Source: JAEUJZ01 sp964460115 (lineage in GTDB: Bacteria > Myxococcota_A > Polyangia > Palsa-1104 > JAEUJZ01). Taken from it: a stretch of DNA of 64,000 bases. Of this stretch, positions 52,508 to 61,666 are shown one piece after another. The notes under the pieces are model-generated. The model was not told where the DNA came from and did no database searches. It was given only the letters and a program-made list of their open reading frames with translations. The first letter of the stretch is position 1, and every line of letters starts with the position of its first letter. The DNA lies in NCBI GenBank assembly GCA_964460115.1, contig CAYWPR010000010.1, forward strand, positions 55,275-119,274, given 5' to 3'. The translations under genes and the position numbers were made by a program.

Positions 52508-53944
52508 TTAACGCCAGCCGCCGCCAAGCGCCTGATAAAGTCCGATGGCGGCATTCATTTGTCGTTTTTTGTTTTCGATGAGCTCCATTTGCGCTTCTAG
52601 CGCGTCGCGCCGAGTCATCAAAACTTCCATATAATCGGCGCGCGCCGAGGCGAAAAGCCGAGAAGAAATATCTATCGACTGCGTGAGCTTTTCGACCTGC
52701 TGGGTTTGCAGGTTGTAGCTATTTTCGAGGTTATTGATCATCGCCAATAGCTTGCTGACCTCGACGTAGCCATTCAAAATGGCGCGCTCAAAATGAAACA
52801 CGGCCTGCATCTGTTTCGAATTGGCCGTGAAATAAGATGCCGTGATTGCCTTGCGGTTGAAAAGGGGGGCCATCAGGTCGGCGCCAATGCCGTATACTAA
52901 GGACGCCGGCAAAGAGACCAATTTCAAAAAGTCGAATGATTCAAGTCCGATCTTGGCGCGAATTCCCAAAGACGGATAAAAGCCCGCCTTTGCCGAACGG
53001 AAGTCGAAGTCAGTTGCTAAAAGCTCAAGCTGCGCCTGTTTCACATCGGGACGGTTTTCAAGAAGCTGGGACGGAATGCCGGCGTGCACTATAGGCGGCA
53101 AAAGGTCGGCAAAGCGTTGCGCGCTGCGCTCTACACGTTGCGGAAATCGGCCGAGCAAAAAGTTGATGCGATTTTCGGTCTCGACGATTTGCTGCGCAAT
53201 GGTGTACTGACGGCTTTGATTCTTGAGCACTTCCGCCTCAAAGCGCTTGACCGCGAGCTCGGTCACCTTGGCGGCTTCTTTTTGCAGCTTGACGACAAAA
53301 AGCGCGCTTTTTTGTATCTCGATGTTCTGTTTTACGACTTCTAGCTGCGCATCGAGCGCCACCAGTTCATAATAGGAATTGGCGATTTCGCCGACGAGCC
53401 TGGTGACGGCGAAATTTCGCCCTTCCTGACTCGCCAGATAACGCAGGGTGGCCGCCTTTGTCGCATTGCGCAATTTCGAAAAGACGTCGACTTCCCAAGA
53501 TGCCGAAAAGCCGACCGCGAAATTCGGAAGATTCTGCGGAACTCCCGTGGCATCATCGCTGGCCCCCTGGCTGGTGTACTGCCCGACTTTGTCGATGCCA
53601 GCGCCCAGCCCAAACCCGACTTTCGGCAAGTATTCGCCTTTGCGGGCCATGATTTCGTTTTGAACGATGGCCATCTCAAGCGAGACGATGTTGAGCTCTT
53701 GATTGTTCTTCAGGGCGGTATCGATAAGAGCATTGAGATTGGGGTCGATAAAGAATTCGCGCCACTTCATTTGCGCAGAATTTGTCGCGTCCGCCCGCCC
53801 GGCGTAGTTTGACGGAACATTGGTATTTGCAGCCCTGGCCCTGCCCCCTGGCAGCGCAGGGAGACATGCCGCAGTCAGAAGCAGCCCCAAAATGCCCATG
53901 CTGGCTGCAAGCTTTGTCCTATCTCGAGTCCTATCCCTATCCAT
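52508..53944 (-). CDS. RND efflux outer-membrane lipoprotein (OprM/NodT family)
   Basis: A 478-residue outer-membrane factor with the lipobox LGLLLTAAC (Cys about 27). The OprM-like layout is MKWREFFIDPNLNALIDTAL, LNIVSLEMAIVQNEIMARKG, then a FSASWEVDVFSKLRNATKAA segment, RPDVKQAQLELLATDFDFRS and AKAGFYPSLGIRAKIGLES. The end is DALEAQMELIENKKRQMNAA then IGLYQALGGGW. The ATG at 53944 has AGGTGG six bases upstream and overlaps the RND stop by eight bases. It is the last gene of the efflux operon and would form the exit duct. Confidence 0.93.
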   Translation of the reverse strand: MDRDRTRDRTKLAASMGILGLLLTAACLPALPGGRARAANTNVPSNYAGRADATNSAQMKWREFFIDPNLNALIDTALKNNQELNIVSLEMAIVQNEIMARKGEYLPKVGFGLGAGIDKVGQYTSQGASDDATGVPQNLPNFAVGFSASWEVDVFSKLRNATKAATLRYLASQEGRNFAVTRLVGEIANSYYELVALDAQLEVVKQNIEIQKSALFVVKLQKEAAKVTELAVKRFEAEVLKNQSRQYTIAQQIVETENRINFLLGRFPQRVERSAQRFADLLPPIVHAGIPSQLLENRPDVKQAQLELLATDFDFRSAKAGFYPSLGIRAKIGLESFDFLKLVSLPASLVYGIGADLMAPLFNRKAITASYFTANSKQMQAVFHFERAILNGYVEVSKLLAMINNLENSYNLQTQQVEKLTQSIDISSRLFASARADYMEVLMTRRDALEAQMELIENKKRQMNAAIGLYQALGGGWR

Positions 53945-56900
53945 GATGGGCCACCTCTTCGGTAAGCGGAAGCTCATCTTCGTCTCTGATGAGGGCTCTG
54001 CCTTCGGCAATCTTGCCAAACACGTAGTAAAGACCCGGCACGACAATGACTCCGAAGATCGTGCCAAAGAGCATACCGCCAAGCGCCGAGGCCCCGATTG
54101 TGCGATTTCCGATGGCTCCCGGCCCGGTGGCGACTACCAAGGGAATCAGCCCGGCGACAAAGGCAAATGAGGTCATCAGAATCGGCCGAAAGCGCACTTT
54201 GGCGCCTTCGATTGCCGCCTGAGCGACAGACAAGCCTTCGGCGTGCTTTTGCACGGCAAACTCGACGATAAGCACGGCATTTTTGCCCAGCAGACCAACG
54301 AGCATGACCAAGCTCACCTGTGCATAGATGTCATTGGCCAGTCCTAAGAGTTTCAGCATTTCAAACGCACCGAAAACACCCGCGGGCAAAGACAAAAGCA
54401 CGGACAAGGGAATGATAAAGCTTTCGTACTGCGCCGCCAGCACCATGTAGACAAATAGGAGCACGACCATAAAGATGTACAGTGCCTCATTTCCGCGTCT
54501 GGCTTCGTCGAAGGACAATCCCTCCCAGGCGATGTCATAGCCGCGCGGCAAAGTCTTGGCCGCCACTTCGCGAACCACGCGAATTGCGTCGCTGCTGGTG
54601 TATCCCTCGGCCGGACCGCCACGAATGGCCGAGGAATTGTAAAGGTTATAGCGCGTGATCTCGTTTGGTCCCTGCGTCTTTTTAAGCTTCATGAAGGCCG
54701 AATAGGGCACCATTTCATCGCGATCGTTTTTTACGTAAAGCTGCAGGATATCGGAAGGCAGCCGCCTATATTCAGGAGCGGCCTGGGTGTACACCTTAAA
54801 GAACTGCCCAAAGCGGATAAAGCCCTGCTCGTAAGTACTGCCAATGAGAATGTCGAGGTTGTCGAGGGCCTTGCCTATCGAAACGCCCTTTTGCATGGCC
54901 AGCTCGTTGTCAATCACCAGCTCGTACTGCGGATAGTTCGCGGCAAAGAACGTAAACAGTCCGGTCAGTTCTTTGCGCTTGCGCAGCTCGTCCATAAAGT
55001 TCTGATTCACTTTGTCGAATGCTTGATAATCGGTAGAGTTGGTCTTATCGAGGAGACGCAACGCAAAACCACCCGCAGCGCCGTATCCCGGAACCGCAGG
55101 CGGCTCAAAGAATTCGACCACGGCGCCGATGTCTTTGGTTTTCTGCTCAAGCTCTTCGATAAGCTCACTCACCGATTTCTTTCTTTCGGACCAGCCCTTC
55201 AAATTGATAAGACAGGTTCCGGCGTTCGAACCGCGGCCTTCGGTCAGCATCTCATAGCCAGCCAGAGACGATACGGACTGCACTCCTTCGACATCCTTGA
55301 CCAGTTCCTGGACTCGGCGGGCGACATCATTTGTCTGCTCAAGCGTCGATCCCGGAGGCGTCTGAATGATCGCGTAGATCATTCCTTGATCCTCATTGGG
55401 TACGAAGCCCGAAGGCAGACGAGCGCTGACGAAAAAGATGCCCGCCGCAAAGGCAAAAAGCATCAAGAATGTGATAAGGCGCCGGGTGACAATCAGCCGC
55501 AAAAGCCCTTCATATTTTCCGGCGATACGCTCAAAGACGCGATTGAACAAATCGATGAAAACGCCAATTGGCGTGCGCCGCTTAGGCTGGCCGTGATGGC
55601 TCTTTAGAATCATCGCGCACAGCACCGGCGTCAGCGTCAGCGCCACAACGCCCGAGATGATAATCGACGTTGCCATCGTCACGGCAAATTGCCGATAAAA
55701 GATTCCGACCGGCCCAGTCATAAAGGCCACCGGAACAAAGACCGCGGTCATCATCAGCGTAATGGCGATGATGGCGCCGCTGATCTCGCCAAGCACCTGA
55801 GTCACTGCGCGGTACGGAGATACGTGCTTTTCGGCCATTTTGGCGTGCACGGCCTCGACAACGACGATGGCGTTGTCCACGACGATGCCGATGGCCAGCA
55901 CCAGCGCAAAAAGCGTGATCAGGTTGATGGTCATTCCGAACATCTGTAAGACGATGAAAGTACCGACCAAAGACACGGGAACAGCAAGCGTAGGAATCAG
56001 CGTAGAGCGCCAATCTCCAAGAAAGATGAAGACGACAAGGGCCACAAGCACAAAGGCCTCAATCAGTGTGTGCACAACTTTCTCGATCGAGGCGTCCAAA
56101 AAGTTCGAGACGTCGTAGCTGATTTCATAATTCATGCCCGGAGGAAACGAAGCTTTTAGCGCCTCCATCTTTTCTTTGACGTCGGCGATGACGTCATTGG
56201 CGTTGCTGCCGAAGTTCTGTTTCAGCATGATGGCCGCTGACGGATGGCCATTTAGATTTGTGTAGATGTCGAAGAACTCACTGCCAAGTTCGACTTCCGC
56301 AACGTCCTTTAAGCGCAGAATCTCGCCTTGCGATTTGGCGCGAATGACGATGTCGCCATACTGCTCGGGTTTGTTGAATTGCCCGACATAGATCAGCACG
56401 TATTCGAGCGCCTGCGAATGCTTGCCCGAGCTTTGACCGGTACGGCCGGGACGCCCGATGACGCTTTGCTCAGCGACGGCTTTCATCACCTCTTCGGTCG
56501 AGATGTTGTAGGCACGCATGCGGTCCGGTTTCAGCCAAATGCGCATGGCGTATTGGCGGCTGCCGAGGATTTGCGCGCGTCCGACGCCGCCGATGCGCTT
56601 GATCTCGGGCAAAAGGTTCACGTTCGCGAAGTTGTAAATGAATTTTTCGTCGGTGGTGGGGTCCGTGCTGTACAAGTTGACAAACATCAGCATGCTGGAC
56701 TGCACGGGCGAGACGACCACACCCTCGCGCTGGACCAGCGGTGGCAAAAGGTTCATCACTTGATCGACGGCATTTTTGACGTTGACCACGGCGCGATTCG
56801 GATCGGAACCGAGGTTGAAGATGACCTGTATCGTCGCTTCTCCGGCGCTTGTTGCATCGGAAACGATATAGGACATGCCCTGCACGCCGTTTATGGCTTT

Positions 56901-57098
56901 TTCCAAAGGAATCAGCGTCGATTTGATCAAAACGTCGGCGCTGGCTCCCGGATACGCAATCATCACCATGACCCGCGGCGGTGAAATCTCGGGAAACTGC
57001 GAGACGGGCAAAGTGCGCATCGCCAAAAGTCCCAGAAACAAAAGAACCAGCGACGTGACGATGGCCAGAACCGGCCTATGAATGAATCGTGCGAACAT
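53937..57098 (-). CDS. RND multidrug efflux transporter (HAE1/AcrB family)
   Basis: A full-length 1053-residue inner-membrane pump with the two-repeat RND layout: TM1 at 12-28, periplasmic porter and docking loops (about 30-335 and 555-870), and TM2-6 and TM8-12 bundles. TM4 reads AIGIVVDNAIVVVEAVHAK (Asp408-Asn409 in place of the AcrB Asp407-Asp408 pair). TM10 keeps the proton-relay lysine in VMLVGLLGKNAVLIVEFAVQ. The MTGPVGIFYRQFAVTMATS and TPVLCAMIL signatures are intact. It is driven by proton flux and expels hydrophobic compounds. The membrane-fusion gene ends 39 bp upstream. Confidence 0.96.
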   Translation of the reverse strand: MFARFIHRPVLAIVTSLVLLFLGLLAMRTLPVSQFPEISPPRVMVMIAYPGASADVLIKSTLIPLEKAINGVQGMSYIVSDATSAGEATIQVIFNLGSDPNRAVVNVKNAVDQVMNLLPPLVQREGVVVSPVQSSMLMFVNLYSTDPTTDEKFIYNFANVNLLPEIKRIGGVGRAQILGSRQYAMRIWLKPDRMRAYNISTEEVMKAVAEQSVIGRPGRTGQSSGKHSQALEYVLIYVGQFNKPEQYGDIVIRAKSQGEILRLKDVAEVELGSEFFDIYTNLNGHPSAAIMLKQNFGSNANDVIADVKEKMEALKASFPPGMNYEISYDVSNFLDASIEKVVHTLIEAFVLVALVVFIFLGDWRSTLIPTLAVPVSLVGTFIVLQMFGMTINLITLFALVLAIGIVVDNAIVVVEAVHAKMAEKHVSPYRAVTQVLGEISGAIIAITLMMTAVFVPVAFMTGPVGIFYRQFAVTMATSIIISGVVALTLTPVLCAMILKSHHGQPKRRTPIGVFIDLFNRVFERIAGKYEGLLRLIVTRRLITFLMLFAFAAGIFFVSARLPSGFVPNEDQGMIYAIIQTPPGSTLEQTNDVARRVQELVKDVEGVQSVSSLAGYEMLTEGRGSNAGTCLINLKGWSERKKSVSELIEELEQKTKDIGAVVEFFEPPAVPGYGAAGGFALRLLDKTNSTDYQAFDKVNQNFMDELRKRKELTGLFTFFAANYPQYELVIDNELAMQKGVSIGKALDNLDILIGSTYEQGFIRFGQFFKVYTQAAPEYRRLPSDILQLYVKNDRDEMVPYSAFMKLKKTQGPNEITRYNLYNSSAIRGGPAEGYTSSDAIRVVREVAAKTLPRGYDIAWEGLSFDEARRGNEALYIFMVVLLFVYMVLAAQYESFIIPLSVLLSLPAGVFGAFEMLKLLGLANDIYAQVSLVMLVGLLGKNAVLIVEFAVQKHAEGLSVAQAAIEGAKVRFRPILMTSFAFVAGLIPLVVATGPGAIGNRTIGASALGGMLFGTIFGVIVVPGLYYVFGKIAEGRALIRDEDELPLTEEVAHHG

Positions 57099-57137
57099 AG
57101 TCTCGCCTTTTTCGCGGATGTGGCAGATGAAATCGAA

Positions 57138-58238
57138 TCAGCCCGCCGGCACTTCCAAGTGTGAAATGACATCCTTAGGCTCCAAGAATTTCGTCGAGAT
57201 CTTGTCGCCGTCCTTCACCTTGCGAAGTCCTTCCAGAAGCACCTTGTCACTTTCGGACAGGCCCTTTTCCACGACATAAACCTGCGGCAGTTCATTGGCC
57301 GTCGAGATCTGCCGTGCGTGCACCACGCCTTCTTTGTCGACAGCAAACACGTATTTTTTGTCCAGGATGTCAAAGGTCGCCTTTTGCGGAACTAGCAAGG
57401 CGTTCTTCAGCGGTGTGGTCATCAGAACTTTGCCGGTTTCTCCGTGACGCAAAAGCCCATCGGGATTTGCAAACGTCGCGCGAAAGGCAATGGTGCCAGT
57501 TTCGTTGTTGAAATCCGCCTCGATGGTTTCCACTTTGCCGATGCTCGCAAAAAGCTTTCCATTGGCCATCAAAAGCTTCACAAGCGCCGCATCCCCCCCT
57601 TTGGCTCGAGACTTGTAATCAAGGTATTCCGCCTCGTTCACGTTGAAGTACACCCACATCTTGCTGTTGTCCGATAGCGTGGTCAAAAGCTCGCCATCTT
57701 CGACCAGACTGCCCCGCCGCACATGCAGACGGTCCATGATTCCGTCAAAAGGAGCTCTGATATCGGTAAAGCCAAGGTGTACTTTCGCCAGCTCTAGCTC
57801 GGCATTGGCTTTGTCGAGCTTGGCCTTGCTTAGGGCCAGCTCACTTGCAGAAACGACGTGGCCCGCGGTTAGTTTTTTGGTGTTTTGGTATTCAATCTGC
57901 GCGACCGCAGCCTCGGCCTGCGCTTTGTGCAGCTCGGCCATATACAGCTTCGGCAGAATCTGAAACATCTGCTGGCCTTTTTTGACGGCTTGCCCCTCAT
58001 CGACATAAATATTTTCCAGGTAGCCGTTTTCCAGCGCGCGCAGCTCGATGTGCTGAATCGCGCGAATTTGCGCCACGTATTCCATTGTCACTTCCGTGTC
58101 CATGCGGATCGGACTTGTCGCTTGAAATACGGCACCTTCTTCGTGCGTCTGCGCTTTGGCACCGCAACCCGCGTAAGTCTGCGCGCAAAGCAAAGCGCCG
58201 AGCATGCATACAAAGGAATTGCGCCAATTCCGGTACAT
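57138..58238 (-). CDS. RND efflux membrane-fusion lipoprotein (AcrA family)
   Basis: A 366-residue periplasmic adaptor with the lipobox LLCAQTYAGC (Cys about 25). The biotinyl-lipoyl half motif IELRALENGYLENIYVDEGQ is followed by AVKKGQQMFQILPKLYMAE, the helical hairpin (AEAAVAQIEYQNTKKL to ELALSKAKLDKANAELELAK) and the second lipoyl half TDIRAPFDGIMDRLHVRRGS. The beta-barrel and proximal domains end the protein. The ORF runs to 58439, but ATG 58238 begins the lipoprotein signal; ATG 58349 or 58322 remain possible. It heads the operon, 161 bases downstream of a sigma-54 promoter. Confidence 0.92.
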   Translation of the reverse strand: MYRNWRNSFVCMLGALLCAQTYAGCGAKAQTHEEGAVFQATSPIRMDTEVTMEYVAQIRAIQHIELRALENGYLENIYVDEGQAVKKGQQMFQILPKLYMAELHKAQAEAAVAQIEYQNTKKLTAGHVVSASELALSKAKLDKANAELELAKVHLGFTDIRAPFDGIMDRLHVRRGSLVEDGELLTTLSDNSKMWVYFNVNEAEYLDYKSRAKGGDAALVKLLMANGKLFASIGKVETIEADFNNETGTIAFRATFANPDGLLRHGETGKVLMTTPLKNALLVPQKATFDILDKKYVFAVDKEGVVHARQISTANELPQVYVVEKGLSESDKVLLEGLRKVKDGDKISTKFLEPKDVISHLEVPAG

Positions 58239-58398
58239 AATTCGTTGCGAGGTCCCTTCTTGAAGACCAAGGTACGGACAACAAAGGAAGACTTTGAAGA
58301 GAGCCGAAAAGTAGGGCTTCATGAGGGCGACCTGAATGAGCTTGTTCATCGGACAAAGGCCCGGCGACGAACTTGCTCGCGCCGATGACAATGTGCAT

Positions 58399-58414
58399 TG
58401 CAGGGATTGTGCCA
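58399..58414 (-). promoter_or_regulatory. Sigma-54 promoter (-24/-12) of the RND efflux operon
   Basis: On the minus strand this reads TGGCACAATCCCTGCA: GG and GC separated by exactly ten bases, and the full TGGCAC half of the consensus TGGCAC-N5-TTGCA (the second half is CTGCA). It lies about 160 bases before the adaptor ATG and 69 bp (centre to centre) downstream of the large dyad at 58455-58496. Confidence 0.8.
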
Positions 58415-58454
58415 GGACGCGCGTCGAAGAAGATTTCATCAGGGTCTGCCCGGG

Positions 58455-58496
58455 CTGCGGAAAATCTCCCCAGGTTCCTGGGAAGATCTTCCGCAG
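58455..58496. promoter_or_regulatory. Upstream activating dyad, candidate regulator-binding site 1
   Basis: Arms CTGCGGAAAATCTCCCCAGG (58455-58474) and CCTGGGAAGATCTTCCGCAG (58477-58496) pair at 18 of 20 positions around a TT. It lies after the response-regulator stop (58533) and upstream of the sigma-54 promoter. Its core ATCTCCCCA/GGGAAGAT resembles the dyad at 61532-61568. I infer it is the enhancer bound by the NtrC-type regulator encoded beside it; a terminator role is less likely since no U run follows. Confidence 0.7.
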
Positions 58497-58532
58497 GGCG
58501 CGAGCCTTTGCGCTACAAGGTCGCAGCCGTGA

Positions 58533-59891
58533 TTACATGCGACCATAGCGCTGCAGCCGCGCCTGCAGCGTCTTGCGGTCCACGCCAAGAATGCGCGCCG
58601 CTTCGCTTTTGTTTCCGCCTACTGCATCAAGAATTGCCAGCACGTGGCGGCGCTCGACCTCGGCCAAAGGAAGGAATTCACCAGGCGCATCCGCAGTGGC
58701 AGATGTCTCGGAGGCTCCCTCGCGCAAAAGGCTCGGCAAGTCCTCGCGAGTGACCAAATGGCTGCGCGCCATGGTCACGGCGCCTTCAATGGTATTGCGC
58801 AGTTCACGCACATTGCCGGGCCAGTCGTAGCGCAAAAGATAATGCGCCACGTCGGGCGCGAATGCGTCAAGCGGCTTGCCATCGCGCTTGGCGAACTCTT
58901 GCAGGAAGCGATGCGCCAAAAGCAGGATGTCATCGCGGCGCTCGCGCAGCGGCGGCACATGAATAGAGATGACGTTTAGACGAAAAAATAGGTCGGCGCG
59001 AAAGTCGCCGCTGCGCACCGTCTGCTGCAGATTGCGGTGTGTGGCAGCCACCACTCGCACGTCGAAATTCACCTCGTGATCGCTACCGACGGGGCGTACC
59101 AGCTTCTCCTGCAATGCGCGCAAAAGCTTGGGTTGCAAAGCCAGCGACATGTCGCCGATTTCATCCAGAAAAAGCGTTCCTCCGTGCGCGCGGCGCAAAA
59201 GGCCGACGCGCGCCGCACGGGCCCCGGTAAAAGCCCCCCGCTCATGGCCAAAGAGCTCGCTTTCCAAAAGGTGGTCGGGCATCGCCGCGCAATTGATTGC
59301 GACAAAAGGTCCGCGGCTGCGCTTGCTAAGGCTGTGAATGGCGCGCGCGACGAGCTCTTTGCCGCTTCCGCTTTCGCCGGTTACTAGCACGGAAGCATCC
59401 GAGCTGCTAATTCGCTCTACAACGTCGGCAAGGCGGCGTATCTCTGGAGACACGCCGAGGATTCCCGCAAAGCCGGTTCCCGTCTCGGCGGTATGCCGCA
59501 GCCGTTCGACTTCGCGCTGGCGTTCGCTTTGCTCGGCCGCCCGTTTGAGTACGATTTCCAAAGCGTCGGTCTCAAACGGCTTGGTCAGAAAATCGTGCGC
59601 CCCGGCACGCAGCGCAGCAATCGCCGCGTCCATATCGCCAAACGCCGTCATGAGCACGACCGGCAAGTCGGGACACGCTGACGCCAGCGCCCTACACACA
59701 TCAAGTCCCGACGGACCGGGCATGCGCACATCGAGCAGGGCGACGTCAAAGGGCTCGCCGTTTTTCGCCAGCGCCAGCGCTTCATCGCCATTGCGCGCAA
59801 TCGCTACGTCGTAGCCGCGATCCGCAAGTTCGGCCTGCAGGAAGCGCAATAAATCTACGTCGTCATCCACGAGCAGTGCGCGAATTCTCAC
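58533..59891 (-). CDS. Sigma-54-dependent response regulator (NtrC family)
   Basis: A 452-residue regulator. The receiver domain (1-120) has Asp9-Asp10-Asp11, phosphoacceptor Asp54 in VALLDVRMPG, and Lys104 in LTKPF. The AAA+ domain (about 140-380) has Walker A GESGSGKE at 172-179, GAFTGA at 219-224 (the loop that contacts sigma-54), Walker B FLDEIGD near 241 and the arginine finger region FRADLFFRLNVISIHVPPLR. The Fis-type helix-turn-helix ends the protein (GGNKSEAARILGVDRKTLQA). The GTG start overlaps the kinase stop in GTGA and has GGAGGG upstream. Expected to activate the promoters at 58399-58414 and 61475-61490. Confidence 0.95.
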   Translation of the reverse strand: MRIRALLVDDDVDLLRFLQAELADRGYDVAIARNGDEALALAKNGEPFDVALLDVRMPGPSGLDVCRALASACPDLPVVLMTAFGDMDAAIAALRAGAHDFLTKPFETDALEIVLKRAAEQSERQREVERLRHTAETGTGFAGILGVSPEIRRLADVVERISSSDASVLVTGESGSGKELVARAIHSLSKRSRGPFVAINCAAMPDHLLESELFGHERGAFTGARAARVGLLRRAHGGTLFLDEIGDMSLALQPKLLRALQEKLVRPVGSDHEVNFDVRVVAATHRNLQQTVRSGDFRADLFFRLNVISIHVPPLRERRDDILLLAHRFLQEFAKRDGKPLDAFAPDVAHYLLRYDWPGNVRELRNTIEGAVTMARSHLVTREDLPSLLREGASETSATADAPGEFLPLAEVERRHVLAILDAVGGNKSEAARILGVDRKTLQARLQRYGRM

Positions 59892-61381
59892 ACTCCCTCC
59901 GATTTGAAATAAAGGCGCATCGTCGTCCCGTGCTCGCCGCACGGCAAAGGCTCGGCGGAGGTATGGCTGTCAAGCTCGATAAACCCCCCATGCTCTTGCA
60001 CGATCTCGTGCGTAATCGCCAGACCGAGCCCCGTGCCCTCGCTGACCGACTTCGTTGTGAAGAAGGGATCGAAAATTTGGGCGCGAATTTCCGGAGCGAT
60101 GCCGCTGCCGTTGTCGCAGACTTCCAGAACCGCCCAGCGCGTCTTTTTGGCTTCCGCGTTTTTTTCGCTGCGCGTTTCTTCTCGCACGGCAACGCGCACA
60201 AGACCATCCGCGCCGACTGCCTGCAGCGCGTTCAATGTAATGTTGGTCAACGCCTGCTCGACAAGGCCGACATGGGCGATACAACGCACATCGGTGCTGC
60301 TGGCGACTAGCTCTAGCTTCGCATTCTTCTTGCGGGCCACCGATTCCAGCCACGCCGTCACCCGCCCCGCAACATCGCCCAGGACTACAGAGCTCGGCAA
60401 GCCGCTCGGCTTGCGCGCAAAGGTCAGTAGCTGCTCGACAATGATGCGCATGCGTTCGCATTGGTTGCGAATGCTTTCGGCTTCAAAGCGAATCTCCTCG
60501 GATACGTTCGCGGACGCCGCAATGCGATTGGCCCGTCCCGAAACGATATGCAGCGGCGTTCCAAGTTCATGGGCGATTCCCGCGGCAAGCGTCCCGACCG
60601 TCGCCAACCTGTCGTTATGGCGCATGCGTTCGACGACCGCGACCCGTGCCGCCGCTTCGCTCTCGACCCGAGTCTGAAATTCTCCCAGTTGCTGCACCAT
60701 CGCATCAAGCTCCATGCTCAGCAGCGTGAGCTCAGCGCTTGATTCATTGCCGGCGCGAAAGCGGACTGCAAAGTCGCCTTTACCGACCAGGCGCGCCTTG
60801 GCGACAATGCGATTCAGCGGAGCCGAAATGAGCCGCGCCCCCAAAATGACCGCAACCGCAAGGCCGACCAGTACTGTAAGGCCGGTTTGCTGAATGAACG
60901 CCCGCATGTTTTCGCGAACCGAACTCGCTTCGCCATATAGTTCGCGGCTCATCGCGACGCCAAAGGGGACTCCGGCCTCCTTGCCGACCGAAAGCTGATC
61001 GAAAGCGACCAGCACCGGAGGGCTCGCGCGGTGGTCAATGAAGATGACCTGATGCCCCTCTTGCGCTTGCTGGCGCAGATCCAGCGGCAGACGCGCAAAA
61101 AGCTCATTTTGCGCCAGCGCATCCAAACGCACGAGGTGAAATGAGCAGTTGTCTTGACGGTCGGCTACGCGGTCAAGATAGCTTTGCAGTCCGCTTGTCC
61201 CCCTGCTACGCCACGCCAGGCTCGCCCCTTCGTCCAGCGCCGTCAGAAGCGCTTGAAGCTGCTGCGTGCGAATTTCCTCATAGCGCGCCTCGAACCGCCC
61301 CCGCTGTTCCCAGGTAATCGCCAAAATCGCCAGAATGAAAGTTCCGACAATCAGAAGCGTAAGACGGAGTGCGAGTCGCAT
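59888..61381 (-). CDS. Sensor histidine kinase
   Basis: A 497-residue membrane sensor. TM1 is at about 5-25 and TM2 at about 165-187, enclosing a 140-residue periplasmic sensing domain. A HAMP domain follows (about 188-240, ISAPLNRIVAKARLVGKGDF). The HisKA box has His271 in AAGIAHELGTPLHIVSGRAN. The ATPase domain has TNITLNALQAVGADGLVRVA (N box), VCDNGSGIAPEIRAQIFDPF (G1) and EGTGLGLAITHEIVQEHGG (G2). It resembles NtrB/ZraS-type kinases that sense the envelope. The input signal is unknown. GAGGAT lies nine bases before the ATG. The regulator gene overlaps its stop by four bases. Confidence 0.93.
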   Translation of the reverse strand: MRLALRLTLLIVGTFILAILAITWEQRGRFEARYEEIRTQQLQALLTALDEGASLAWRSRGTSGLQSYLDRVADRQDNCSFHLVRLDALAQNELFARLPLDLRQQAQEGHQVIFIDHRASPPVLVAFDQLSVGKEAGVPFGVAMSRELYGEASSVRENMRAFIQQTGLTVLVGLAVAVILGARLISAPLNRIVAKARLVGKGDFAVRFRAGNESSAELTLLSMELDAMVQQLGEFQTRVESEAAARVAVVERMRHNDRLATVGTLAAGIAHELGTPLHIVSGRANRIAASANVSEEIRFEAESIRNQCERMRIIVEQLLTFARKPSGLPSSVVLGDVAGRVTAWLESVARKKNAKLELVASSTDVRCIAHVGLVEQALTNITLNALQAVGADGLVRVAVREETRSEKNAEAKKTRWAVLEVCDNGSGIAPEIRAQIFDPFFTTKSVSEGTGLGLAITHEIVQEHGGFIELDSHTSAEPLPCGEHGTTMRLYFKSEGV

Positions 61382-61474
61382 TGACGGTCATCCTCGATCC
61401 CGCAGGAGTTTGGCAAAAAGGAGCGCAGCCACGTAGCTCGGCAAGTCTTAAACTCCGCTGCACAGCATGTCATA

Positions 61475-61490
61475 TGCAAATGCTGCGCCA
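61475..61490 (-). promoter_or_regulatory. Sigma-54 promoter (-24/-12) of the sensor/regulator operon
   Basis: On the minus strand this reads TGGCGCAGCATTTGCA, one mismatch from TGGCAC-N5-TTGCA, with the invariant GG and GC ten bases apart. It lies 93 bases before the histidine-kinase ATG and about 68 bp (centre to centre) downstream of the dyad at 61532-61568, nearly the same spacing as at the efflux operon. Confidence 0.8.
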
Positions 61491-61531
61491 TGGTTTTAAC
61501 TCTCCGTTTCGAAATAAATTGGGCGGCTTTC

Positions 61532-61568
61532 TGAGTAAGATCTCCCCATGTTGGGGAAATCTTACTCA
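61532..61568. promoter_or_regulatory. Upstream activating dyad, candidate regulator-binding site 2
   Basis: Arms TGAGTAAGATCTCCCCA (61532-61548) and TGGGGAAATCTTACTCA (61552-61568) pair at 16 of 17 positions around TGT. The inner part, GATCTCCCCA / TGGGGAAATC, resembles site 1 at 58455-58496. Placement upstream of a sigma-54 promoter indicates autoregulation of the two-component operon. Confidence 0.7.
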
Positions 61569-61666
61569 AGTCGCGGACGCGCAGGACCGATAAATGCGCC
61601 CACTCAAATCAGGCAAGCAGCGCTGTGCAGAAATTCGGCAAGCAGCGCGACAGGAAGTTCGTCCTT

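Noticed and set aside
58455..58496. Dyad as a factor-independent terminator of the response-regulator operon
   Set aside because: No U run follows on the minus strand, and the related dyad at 61532-61568 lies upstream of a promoter, which fits a binding site better.
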